From Labilithrix sp. (lineage in GTDB: Bacteria; Myxococcota_A; Polyangia; Polyangiales; Polyangiaceae), in assembly GCA_019637105.1 (NCBI GenBank), contig JAHBWF010000086.1:1-33106 (forward strand): a DNA stretch of 33,106 nucleotides. The letters are read 5' to 3'. The notes below the pieces were generated by a model, which ran no database searches, was not told where the DNA came from, and worked only from the letters and a program-made list of their open reading frames with translations. The translations under genes and the position numbers were made by a program. Of the stretch, positions 23,069-31,642 are shown in pieces. Position 1 is the stretch's first letter. Every line of letters starts with the position of its first letter.

Positions 23069-24529
23069 CTACTTCCCGAGCAGCATCTTCAGCACCCAGT
23101 CGATGCGCTCGGCGTACGGCGGACGCAGCATCGCCGTGGCGTTGATCCGGCTCTGGTAGAAGACCGGCTTCTTCTTGGTGAAGGCCTCGAAGCCCTCGCG
23201 CCCGTGGTACGCGCCGATGCCGCTCGGCCCGGCGCCGCCGAACGGCAGATCGGACTGCGCGACGTGGAGCATCACGTCGTTGATCGTGACGCCGCCCGAC
23301 ACGGTCTCGCGGAGCACGCGGTCGATCCGCCGCTGGTTGTTGTCGAAGTAGTAGAGCGAGAGCGGGCGCGGGTGATCGTTCACGTAGGCGATCGCGTCGT
23401 CGAGCTTCTCGTAGGTGAAGATCGGCATGATCGGACCGAAGATCTCCTCCTGCATGACGAGCATCTCGTCCTTCGGGTGGAGCAGGAGGACCGGCGCCAT
23501 CTTGCGCGAGTTCGGATCGAGCTCCTCCTTCGCCGGGTTCAGCTCGATGATCTTGGCGCCGCGATCGCGGGCGTCCTTGATGTACGCCTGCAGGCGCTCG
23601 TAGTGGGCGTCGCTGATGATCGTCGTGTAGTCCGGGTTCTGCCCGAGCCGCGGGTACATCTGGCCGACGGCGACGCGGCACTCCTCGACGAAGGCGTCGA
23701 CGCGGCCCTTCGGGAGGATCGCGTAGTCCGGCGCCACGCAGGTCTGCCCGGCGTTGAAGCACTTGCCGAACATGATCTTCTGCGCGGCCTGCTGGAGCGA
23801 GTAGCCCTCGCCGACGATCGCCGGGGACTTCCCGCCGAGCTCGAGCGTGACCGGCACGAGGTTCTCCGCGGCCGCCTTCATCACGAGCTTGCCGAGGCGC
23901 GGCGAGCCGGTGAAGACGAGGTGGTCGAACGGGAGGTGCGTGAAGGCCTCGGCGACGTCCGGCCCGCCGGTCACCACGGTGACGTGATCGGCGGCGAAGG
24001 TCTCGGCGACGATCTGCTTGATGACCTCGGCGGCGTCGCCGGCGAGCTCCGACGGCTTGATCATCACGCGGTTGCCGGCGGCGAGCGCGTTGACGAGCGG
24101 CGAGAGCGAGAGCTGCACCGGGTAGTTCCAAGGCGCGACGATGCCGACCACGCCGACCGGCTGCATCACGACCTCGGCGCGGCCGGGCAGGAACATCCAC
24201 GACACCTCGCGCGGCTCCGTCTCCATCCACTCGTGGAGGTGAGTGCGGACGTGCTTGATCTCGTTGACGACGATCATCACCTCGGCGGCGAGCGTCTCGT
24301 GCTTCGAGCGGTTGCCGTAGTCCATCGACACGGCCTTCGCGAGGTCGTGCTTCTTCTCGAGGATGGCGCGCTCGAGCTTGTCGAGGTGCTCCACGCGCGC
24401 GTCGTAGTCGGGCGGCCCGCTCTTGCGAGCCGCGGCGCGCATGCGGCCGAGGACGCCGCGGAGCTCGCCAGCCGGTCCGGATGCGGCGACGGGTTGGGCC
24501 GAGGGCGTCAGGTTTTCGGCGAGCGTCAT
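23069..24529 (-). CDS. Aldehyde dehydrogenase (coniferyl aldehyde dehydrogenase-like)
   Basis: The 486-residue enzyme oxidises an aldehyde to the acid with NAD(P)+. The catalytic cysteine is C264 (FNAGQTCVAPDY) and the general-base glutamate E230 (VTLELGGKSPAIV). The cofactor-binding segments GIVAPWNYPVQLSLSPLVNALAAGNRVMIKPSE and FTGSPRLGKLVMKAAAENL are present, as are EEIFGPIMPIF and the C-terminal PFGGAGPSGIGAYHG. The short, membrane-end-free layout and AAAENLVPVTLELGG are typical of the coniferyl-aldehyde-dehydrogenase/fatty-aldehyde group. ATG at 24529 has GGAG eight bases upstream; an in-frame ATG at 24595 would add 22 residues but lies on the promoter. It is divergent from glpD, with which it may share control of lipid-derived carbon. 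Confidence 0.95.
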   Translation of the reverse strand: MTLAENLTPSAQPVAASGPAGELRGVLGRMRAAARKSGPPDYDARVEHLDKLERAILEKKHDLAKAVSMDYGNRSKHETLAAEVMIVVNEIKHVRTHLHEWMETEPREVSWMFLPGRAEVVMQPVGVVGIVAPWNYPVQLSLSPLVNALAAGNRVMIKPSELAGDAAEVIKQIVAETFAADHVTVVTGGPDVAEAFTHLPFDHLVFTGSPRLGKLVMKAAAENLVPVTLELGGKSPAIVGEGYSLQQAAQKIMFGKCFNAGQTCVAPDYAILPKGRVDAFVEECRVAVGQMYPRLGQNPDYTTIISDAHYERLQAYIKDARDRGAKIIELNPAKEELDPNSRKMAPVLLLHPKDEMLVMQEEIFGPIMPIFTYEKLDDAIAYVNDHPRPLSLYYFDNNQRRIDRVLRETVSGGVTINDVMLHVAQSDLPFGGAGPSGIGAYHGREGFEAFTKKKPVFYQSRINATAMLRPPYAERIDWVLKMLLGK

Positions 24530-24583
24530 CGGAGTCTCCACTCTTTCCAGGTCCAGCGCGAGTGAGGGCTGGGCTGCGGGGAC

Positions 24584-24634
24584 GGAGCCTATCAAAGCGG
24601 AGGGCGACAGTCTCCCGAAGGTCGACTAGGCTCC
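24584..24634. promoter_or_regulatory. Divergent promoters as inverted repeat
   Basis: GGAGCCTA (24584-24591) and TAGGCTCC (24627-24634) are perfect inverted copies 35 bases apart. Each contains a TAGGCT -10-like hexamer facing outward: minus strand toward the aldehyde dehydrogenase (leader of about 50 bases with GGAG), plus strand toward glpD. The symmetry may reflect paired promoters or a shared operator. Confidence 0.45.
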
Positions 24635-24655
24635 ACCGCCCATGCGAGCAGCGTC

Positions 24656-26215
<1,560 letters not shown>

Positions 26216-26434
26216 GCGCGCCGAGCGCCCGGCGTCGTCCCGAGCGGGGCCCGCGCGACGGGACGGATCGCGTGCGATCGCGGAGCTCGCACCCGGCCGA
26301 TCCGCCGTGGGCGGCGCCCCTCCGACGCTCGTCGTCGTCGATCGACACGTAAATTCGGGGATGTAGCGCCGTCGGGGGACGGTCCGCCGGTTGCACTTCG
26401 TGTCGTTCGTCCGAGCGGGCGACGCGGAGGTCTC

Positions 26435-28057
26435 ATGGCGGCGAACGGCAACACGGCGATGTGGGTGGCGGCTCTCGCGGCGATCGCCGCGGCGTGCGCC
26501 TCGGAGCCTCTCCCGGCGAAGCGGACGCGCGGCGGCGGCGCCGACGGGGCGCGCGCCGATCTGCCCGGCGTCGTGATCGAGGACGGCGCGCCCCGGGGCG
26601 CCGCGAAGCTCTTCGCGAAGGCGTCCGGCGACGCGGCCGCGCCGTGCCTCGTCGAGCCCGAGCCGGGCACGCTCTTCCCGAAGAACTGGCTGCCGCCCCG
26701 CTTCTCCTGGATCGCCGGGGCGGGCGCGAACCTCTTCGAGCTCCACGTCACGGTCGACAACCAGGCGAAGGACCTCGTCGTCTACACGACCGCGACGTCG
26801 TGGACGATGCCGAAGGACGTGTGGGACGCCCTCCGCGAGCACTCGGCGGACGTCCCGATGACGGTCGCGGTGCGCGGCGCGCGGTACGAGGGCGGCCGGC
26901 TCCACGACGTGACGGCCACGAACGGCGGCGATCTCCGGATCGCGCCGGTCGACGCTCCCGGGAGCATCGTCTTCTGGTCGATCGGGAGCGCGGAGCAGAG
27001 CCTGCTCAAGGGCTTCACCGTCGGAGAGCCGGGCGTCGTCGACGTGCTCCGCGGCGACAGCGTGCCCGCCAAGGGCCAGGGCGCCCGCACGTGCATCGGC
27101 TGCCACACGTCGACGCCCGACGGGAAGTACGTCGCGGTCGCGTGGGAGGGCGCGGGCGGGAGCGCCACCGGCGTGGACATCGCGCGCATCGAGCGGGGCA
27201 CGACCGCCGGACCGGCGCCCGACTACGTGACGGCCACGGCGACCGCGACGCTCGCCGAGGGCTACCCGATGCTCTCGACGTTCTCTCGCGCGCGGTGGGC
27301 GCCCGGCGATCGGCTCATGTTGACGAACGACGGGCCGGACCTCGTGTGGGTCGATCTCGAGGCGAAGGCTCCCGCTTCGGCGCGCGGCGTCCTCGGGAAG
27401 GTCGGGGATCCCAACCTGCGCCGCCTCGGCCCGACGTGGAGCCGCGACGGCGGCGCGATCGTCTACATGTCCGGCACGCTCGGCGAAAACCCCTTCGATC
27501 TCGTGGGTCCTTCGGACCTCTACGTGATGCCCTTCGCCGACAAGGCGGGCGCGACCGCCGCGAGCCCGGCGGAGCCGCTCCGCGGCGCCTCGGATCCTTC
27601 GCGGGCCGAGTACTACCCGGCGCTCTCGCCCGACGACGCGTGGGTCGCGTTCACCGCGCTGCCCGACAACGGCTCGCTCTACGACAACCCGAAGGCCGAG
27701 ATCTTCCTCGTCCCGCGCGCCGGCGGCGAGCGCGTCCGGCTCGAGGCCAACGATCCGCCGAGCTGTCAGCCGAAGAGGAGCCCGGGCCTCACGAACAGCT
27801 GGCCGAAGTGGGCTCCGGAGGTGAAGGAGCACGAAGGCCGGCGGTACTACTTCATCGTCTTCTCGTCGCGCCGCCATCGCCTGACCGAGCGGCCGCAGCT
27901 CTACGTGGCGCCGGTCCAGGTGGACGCGAGCGGCGGCGTCACGACGTTCCCGGCGGTCTACCTCCGCAATCAGGAGAGCGTGCCCGACTGGAAGCAATGG
28001 GGGAATCACACGCCCGCGTGGGACGTGTTCGCCATCGAACCGGTGATCGTCAAGTGA
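26435..28057 (+). CDS. Lipoprotein with c-type haem motif and beta-propeller
   Basis: The 540-residue product has a short lipoprotein-like signal (MWVAALAAIAAAC, lipid cysteine 21) and strong GGAGG five bases before the ATG. After an N-terminal beta domain (about 65-190, PRFSWIAGAGANLFELHVTVDN) there is a CIGCH motif (C220, C223, H224) in ARTCIGCHTSTPDGKYVAVAW, typical of covalent haem attachment. The rest has repeated TolB/PD40-like propeller blades: PTWSRDGGAIVYMSG, YYPALSPDDAWVAFTALP, KWAPEVKEHEGRRYYFIVFSS. A haem axial Met is not obvious. The layout recalls myxobacterial proteins annotated as TolB- or WD40-like. It may be an envelope redox or sensing protein; no partner enzyme is adjacent. 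The gene is 17 bases from the Cys-rich lipoprotein gene. A GATCGCGTGCGATC inverted repeat at 26265-26278 and TAAATT at 26350 lie upstream. Confidence 0.8.
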   Translation: MAANGNTAMWVAALAAIAAACASEPLPAKRTRGGGADGARADLPGVVIEDGAPRGAAKLFAKASGDAAAPCLVEPEPGTLFPKNWLPPRFSWIAGAGANLFELHVTVDNQAKDLVVYTTATSWTMPKDVWDALREHSADVPMTVAVRGARYEGGRLHDVTATNGGDLRIAPVDAPGSIVFWSIGSAEQSLLKGFTVGEPGVVDVLRGDSVPAKGQGARTCIGCHTSTPDGKYVAVAWEGAGGSATGVDIARIERGTTAGPAPDYVTATATATLAEGYPMLSTFSRARWAPGDRLMLTNDGPDLVWVDLEAKAPASARGVLGKVGDPNLRRLGPTWSRDGGAIVYMSGTLGENPFDLVGPSDLYVMPFADKAGATAASPAEPLRGASDPSRAEYYPALSPDDAWVAFTALPDNGSLYDNPKAEIFLVPRAGGERVRLEANDPPSCQPKRSPGLTNSWPKWAPEVKEHEGRRYYFIVFSSRRHRLTERPQLYVAPVQVDASGGVTTFPAVYLRNQESVPDWKQWGNHTPAWDVFAIEPVIVK

Positions 28058-28074
28058 AGGAAGGAAGACCAACC

Positions 28075-28617
28075 ATGATCAGGATCAACGTGGGAATCGT
28101 CACCGTCGTCGCCTCGCTGGCCGTGCTCGCGTGCTCGAGCCCCGCGCCCGTCACGTCCGGCGACGACTCGGGAGGCGAGAGGACGAAGAGCGCCGACACG
28201 AACGGCGGCGACGACGGATCGTCGAGCGGCGGGAGCTCGAGCGGCGGCGACACGAGCGCTCCGGCGGCGGACGCCGCTCCGAACGATCCCGCGCCGGGCG
28301 GCACGTGCAGCGCCGCGCAGGGCGTGGAGGCCTGCTACGCGTGCTGCGACGCGAAGAACCCGGACGGCATGGCCGTCTACGAGGACGCCTGGCTGGCCTG
28401 CGCCTGCGCGCCGGGCGTCTGCGCGACCGCGTGCGCCCAGTCGGCTTGCGCGGCGACGCCGAGCGAGCCCGCCGACGGCGACGCCTGCGACACGTGTCTC
28501 GCGCAGGCCGACCAGTGCGACGACCAGGCCGAGGCCGCGTGCGAGGCGAGCCCGGCCTGCCTCGCGGGCTTCCAGTGCGCGCTCGACAGCGGGTGCGAAG
28601 GAGACGAGGACGACTGA
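28075..28617 (+). CDS. Cysteine-rich lipoprotein
   Basis: The 180-residue product begins MIRINVGIVTVVASLAVLAC (lipid cysteine 20). Residues about 25-75 are a Gly/Ser/Asp linker. The last about 100 residues contain 16 cysteines in a repeated spacing (CYACCDAKNP, CACAPGVCATACAQSACA, CDTCLAQADQCDD, CEASPACLAGFQCALDSGCE), suggesting several disulfides in a small extracellular fold. No enzymatic motif. Myxobacterial genomes often encode such Cys-rich lipoproteins. The gene follows the haem/propeller lipoprotein after 17 bases, with GGAAGG in the gap, so they are probably co-transcribed and may be localised together. Function unknown. Confidence 0.82.
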   Translation: MIRINVGIVTVVASLAVLACSSPAPVTSGDDSGGERTKSADTNGGDDGSSSGGSSSGGDTSAPAADAAPNDPAPGGTCSAAQGVEACYACCDAKNPDGMAVYEDAWLACACAPGVCATACAQSACAATPSEPADGDACDTCLAQADQCDDQAEAACEASPACLAGFQCALDSGCEGDEDD

Positions 28618-28645
28618 GCGACGTGCCAGTCGGGACGCGAACCGG

Positions 28646-28651
28646 TACGAT
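28646..28651 (+). promoter_or_regulatory. -10-like TACGAT close to ATG
   Basis: TACGAT ends nine bases before the ATG at 28661, separating the PEGA-like gene from the preceding operon. A leaderless transcript is implied. Confidence 0.4.
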
Positions 28652-28660
28652 GACGGTGCC

Positions 28661-29485
28661 ATGCGCGGCACCGGAGCGAGCACGCCGAGACGACGCCGGC
28701 AGGCCGTCCCGATCGTCGCGCTCCTCCTGACGTCGGCGGCGGCGGGCGCCGCCCCCGCGGGCCCGGACAAGCACGCGTGCGTCGACGCCGCGACCCGCGG
28801 GCAGATCCAGCGCGACGATCAGAAGCTCGGCGCCGCGGCGGAGGCCTTCGCGATCTGCGCCTCCGCGTCCTGTCCGCCGGCCGTTCGCGCGAGCTGCGCG
28901 GAGTGGCTCGAGGAAGCCCGCTCGAAGCGGCCGTCGGTCACGGTGCGCCTCTCCGCCGAGCCCGAGCGAGCGGCGAGCCTCTACATCGACGGCGAGCCGG
29001 CGGCGCTCGACACCGCCGTGCTCCTCGATCCGGGCGCCCACGAGGCGCGGGTCGAGCCCGCCGCGGGCGCGCCCGTGGTCCAGAGCTTCTCCCTCGGCCC
29101 GGGGGAGCCGAAGACGATCACGATCGCGCTGCACCACCCGGCCTCGCCGGGGCCGAGCGCGAGCGCCCCGGAGCCCTCGCGGCCGGTCCCGACCGGCACG
29201 TGGATCCTCGGCGGCGTCGCGGTCGCCGGCGTCGCGAGCTGGGCGGTCTTCGGGCTCGTCGCCAAGTCGGAGACCGATCGCTTGCGGGAGGAGTGCGCGC
29301 CGGCGTGCGCGTCGAGCGATCGCGACGGCGCGTTCCGCACCGCGCTCGTCGCCGACGTCTCGCTCGGCGTGGGGATCGTGGCGGCCGCGCTCGCGACCGT
29401 CCTGTATGTCACGCGCCCGGCGCGCGCCGCGAGCGCGGCGCTCCGGCCCTCGCCGCGCGGCGCCTCGCTCGGCGGCAGCTTCTGA
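28661..29485 (+). CDS. PEGA-like membrane protein
   Basis: The 274-residue product has an N-terminal hydrophobic signal (VPIVALLLTSAAAGAAPAG). A Cys-containing helical segment follows (about 38-85, ACVDAATRGQIQRDDQKLGAAAEAFAICASASCPPAVRASCAEWLEEA), which resembles the repeat-like lead of many myxobacterial envelope proteins. Then comes a PEGA-type beta domain (about 92-150, SVTVRLSAEPERAASLYIDGEPAALDTAVLLDPGAHEARVEP). Two membrane helices follow (TWILGGVAVAGVASWAVFGLVA, near 182-204, and VSLGVGIVAAALATVLYVT, near 232-250), with the Cys-rich loop EECAPACASS between them. The gene ends four bases before the LamG-like lipoprotein gene. A role in envelope sensing is inferred from position upstream of the FHA regulator and kinase. 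Confidence 0.72.
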   Translation: MRGTGASTPRRRRQAVPIVALLLTSAAAGAAPAGPDKHACVDAATRGQIQRDDQKLGAAAEAFAICASASCPPAVRASCAEWLEEARSKRPSVTVRLSAEPERAASLYIDGEPAALDTAVLLDPGAHEARVEPAAGAPVVQSFSLGPGEPKTITIALHHPASPGPSASAPEPSRPVPTGTWILGGVAVAGVASWAVFGLVAKSETDRLREECAPACASSDRDGAFRTALVADVSLGVGIVAAALATVLYVTRPARAASAALRPSPRGASLGGSF

Positions 29486-29489
29486 CGCG

Positions 29490-30221
29490 ATGCGCCCCGC
29501 GTCCGTGCACGGCCCCGTCGCGTTCGCGCTCTTCCTCGCCGGCTGCGCGCTCGCCGGCTGCGTGCTCACGCTGCCGTTCGACGAGCTGACGGGGGGCGGC
29601 CCGCGCCCCACGTCGTACTATCCGCTCGACGAGACGGCCGGCGCGACCGTGCCCGACGTCGTCGGGCCGAACCCCGGCGTCCTCGAGGCGGACGGCGACG
29701 AGCTCCCCGCGTGGACGACCGCCGGCAAGCGCGGCGGGGCGGTCGATTTCACCGACGACGGTTGGATCGAGGTCCCGAACCTCTCGGAGGCGAAATTCCC
29801 GGCCCGCGGGACGATCGCCTTCTGGGTGAAGCTCCGGGCGCGCGCGGGCTCCGACGTGACGGCCCTCTTCCTGGCCATCGAGCCCGACGACGTCGCGCCG
29901 CTCGGCGTGTACGTCGCGCCGGGCGGCGTCTACTTCGAGCGCGAGGGCCGCGGAGGCGACAAGCGCGAGTCCCACTCCGAAGGCGCGCCGCTCGACACCT
30001 GGCTCCTGGTCGCCGCCGGTTGGGACGTCGACGCGGACGAGACCGTGCTCCTCGTTCGCCCCGAAGGCCGAGCGCCGTTTCCGATCCAGCGAGGCGGGTT
30101 CCCGTCCGGCTTCGCGCTCGAGGTCCCGACCGTCATCCTGAGCGCGGCGTTGGGGACGCTCGACGAGGTGCGGTACTACGACCGGCTGCTCACGGACGAG
30201 GAGCTGAAGGTCCTCGACTGA
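29490..30221 (+). CDS. LamG/concanavalin-like lipoprotein
   Basis: From ATG at 29490 the product is 243 residues with two overlapping lipoboxes (LFLAGCALAGC, cysteines 19 and 24). The rest is a LamG-like jelly roll: TSYYPLDETAGATVPDVVGPNPGVLEADG, GGAVDFTDDGWIEVPN, FPARGTIAFWVKLRA, LDTWLLVAAGWDVDADETVLLVR and the closing LGTLDEVRYYDRLLTDEEL, the hallmark end of LamG domains in bacterial surface proteins. It probably binds sugar or protein ligands at the outer surface. An upstream in-frame extension to 29406 is Arg-rich and overlaps the preceding gene. It starts four bases after the PEGA-like gene, so the two are likely translated together. Confidence 0.85.
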   Translation: MRPASVHGPVAFALFLAGCALAGCVLTLPFDELTGGGPRPTSYYPLDETAGATVPDVVGPNPGVLEADGDELPAWTTAGKRGGAVDFTDDGWIEVPNLSEAKFPARGTIAFWVKLRARAGSDVTALFLAIEPDDVAPLGVYVAPGGVYFEREGRGGDKRESHSEGAPLDTWLLVAAGWDVDADETVLLVRPEGRAPFPIQRGGFPSGFALEVPTVILSAALGTLDEVRYYDRLLTDEELKVLD

Positions 30222-30223
30222 CC

Positions 30224-30229
30224 TACACT
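30224..30229 (+). promoter_or_regulatory. -10-like TACACT close to ATG
   Basis: TACACT begins three bases after the LamG gene stop codon and ends nine bases before the ATG at 30239. It could give the FHA regulator its own leaderless transcript in addition to read-through. Confidence 0.4.
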
Positions 30230-30238
30230 GGGACGACG

Positions 30239-31561
30239 ATGGGCGAAGACAAGACGACCGAGGCCTTGAACGTCGTCGAGGACGAGGCCGGCGGGCTCCA
30301 TTCGTACCGGCTCGTCGTCGTCGAGGGCGCCGACGCCGGAGCCGGGCTCGCGCTCGACGTCGGCAGCCCGACGCGCGCGCTCGTCGGCCAGAGCAGCGCG
30401 TGCCAGCTCGTCCTCACCGATCCGCTCGTCTCGCGCCGCCACGCGGCCGTCGATCTCCACGGCCGCGGCGTGAAGGTGGTCGACCTCGCCTCGACGAACG
30501 GCACGCGCGTCAACGGGGTCCGCGTGATCGAGGCGATGCTCGAGCCGGGCGGTCGCCTCGCGATCGGACGGACGACGCTGCGCCTCGATCGCGCCGCCTC
30601 GCCGCGCCACGCCGCGGGCTTCTCGCCGAGCGTCAGCTTCGGCCGGATGATCGGCGCGAGCGTCGCGATGCGCCGCCTCTATCCGCTCTGCGAGCGCCTC
30701 GCGACGAGCGATCTCCCGGTCACGATCGAGGGCGAGACCGGCGTGGGGAAGGAGCTGCTCGCCGAGGCGCTCCACGAGGGCGGACCGCGCAAGGCGAGGC
30801 CCTTCGTCGTGTTCGACTGCGCCGGCGTGCGCGGCGACGCGATCGTGCCGCACCTCTTCGGCGACGGAGCCGCCGAGGGGACGTCGGCGCTCGAGCAGGC
30901 GAGCGGCGGGACGCTCCTCCTCGACGAGATCGCCGAGCTCGGCGACGACGCGCAGGCGCGCCTCCTCCGGTTCCTCGATCGCAAGGAGGTGCGCCGCGAC
31001 GCGGGCCGCGCGGTCGAGGCCGACGTGCGCCTGCTCGCGAGCTCCCGCCGCGACCTCGACCAGGCCGTGCACGCGGGGCGCTTCCGCGAGGAGCTGTTCT
31101 TCCGGATCGCCGTGAGCCGCGTGGAGCTGCCGCCGCTCCGCGAGCGGGAGGGCGACGTGGAGCTCCTCGCGCGCGCGTTCTGGAAGACGATGTCCGCCCA
31201 GCGCGGCCCGTTCCCCGGGGGCTTGCTCGATCGCTACGAGCACTACAAGTGGCCCGGCAACGTGCGCGAGCTCAAGAACGTCGTCGCCCGGCGCGTCGCG
31301 CTCGGCGCGTTCGCCGACGCGCCGGGCACGGCCGGGGCGATCCCGCCGTCCGCCGGCGGTGGAGACGTCGTCGATCGGATCCTGGCGATGGACCTGCCCC
31401 TCGTGGAGGCGCGCGCGCGGATCGTGACCGAGCTCGAGGCGCGCTACGTCGCGCGCGTGCTCGACCAGCACGGCGGCAACGTGTCCCGGGCCGCCGCCGC
31501 GTCGGGCATCGCGCGGCGCTATTTCCAGGTCCTCCGCGCGCGCGTCGCCCCGAAGAAATAG
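30239..31561 (+). CDS. FHA-AAA+ sigma-54-type regulator lacking GAFTGA
   Basis: The 440-residue product has an N-terminal FHA domain (about 25-115; SRRHAAVD near 66 and STNGTRVNG at 85-93 are the phosphothreonine-binding loops). The AAA+ domain has Walker A GETGVGKE (165-172), Walker B GGTLLLDE (223-230), arginine-finger region FREELFFRIAVSRVELPPLRERE and sensor II WPGNVRELKN. A Fis-type helix-turn-helix ends the protein (GNVSRAAAASGIARRYFQVLRAR). The L1 loop between helix 2 and Walker B, which should carry GAFTGA to contact sigma-54, is instead HLFGDGAAEGTSALEQAS (205-222), shortened and without the motif. It may therefore bind DNA and phosphoproteins without opening sigma-54 promoters. It sits between envelope genes and a kinase gene. 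Confidence 0.92.
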   Translation: MGEDKTTEALNVVEDEAGGLHSYRLVVVEGADAGAGLALDVGSPTRALVGQSSACQLVLTDPLVSRRHAAVDLHGRGVKVVDLASTNGTRVNGVRVIEAMLEPGGRLAIGRTTLRLDRAASPRHAAGFSPSVSFGRMIGASVAMRRLYPLCERLATSDLPVTIEGETGVGKELLAEALHEGGPRKARPFVVFDCAGVRGDAIVPHLFGDGAAEGTSALEQASGGTLLLDEIAELGDDAQARLLRFLDRKEVRRDAGRAVEADVRLLASSRRDLDQAVHAGRFREELFFRIAVSRVELPPLREREGDVELLARAFWKTMSAQRGPFPGGLLDRYEHYKWPGNVRELKNVVARRVALGAFADAPGTAGAIPPSAGGGDVVDRILAMDLPLVEARARIVTELEARYVARVLDQHGGNVSRAAAASGIARRYFQVLRARVAPKK

Positions 31562-31628
31562 CCCGCGCGCGGCGCCCTCGGAGAAAGGACCGGCGCGGCG
31601 CCGGGGGCTCGCCGTTCGTCGCGGGTGG

Positions 31629-31634
31629 TAAGAT
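31629..31634 (+). promoter_or_regulatory. -10-like TAAGAT close to ATG
   Basis: TAAGAT, with TGG two bases before it (extended -10 look), ends eight bases before the ATG at 31643. A leaderless transcript for the kinase is implied. Confidence 0.4.
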
Positions 31635-31642
31635 CCGCGTCG

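Noticed and set aside
26265-26278. GATCGCGTGCGATC inverted repeat as an operator for the haem/propeller gene
   Set aside because: Such GATCGC palindromes are common by chance in this composition, and it lies about 70 bases upstream of any plausible promoter.
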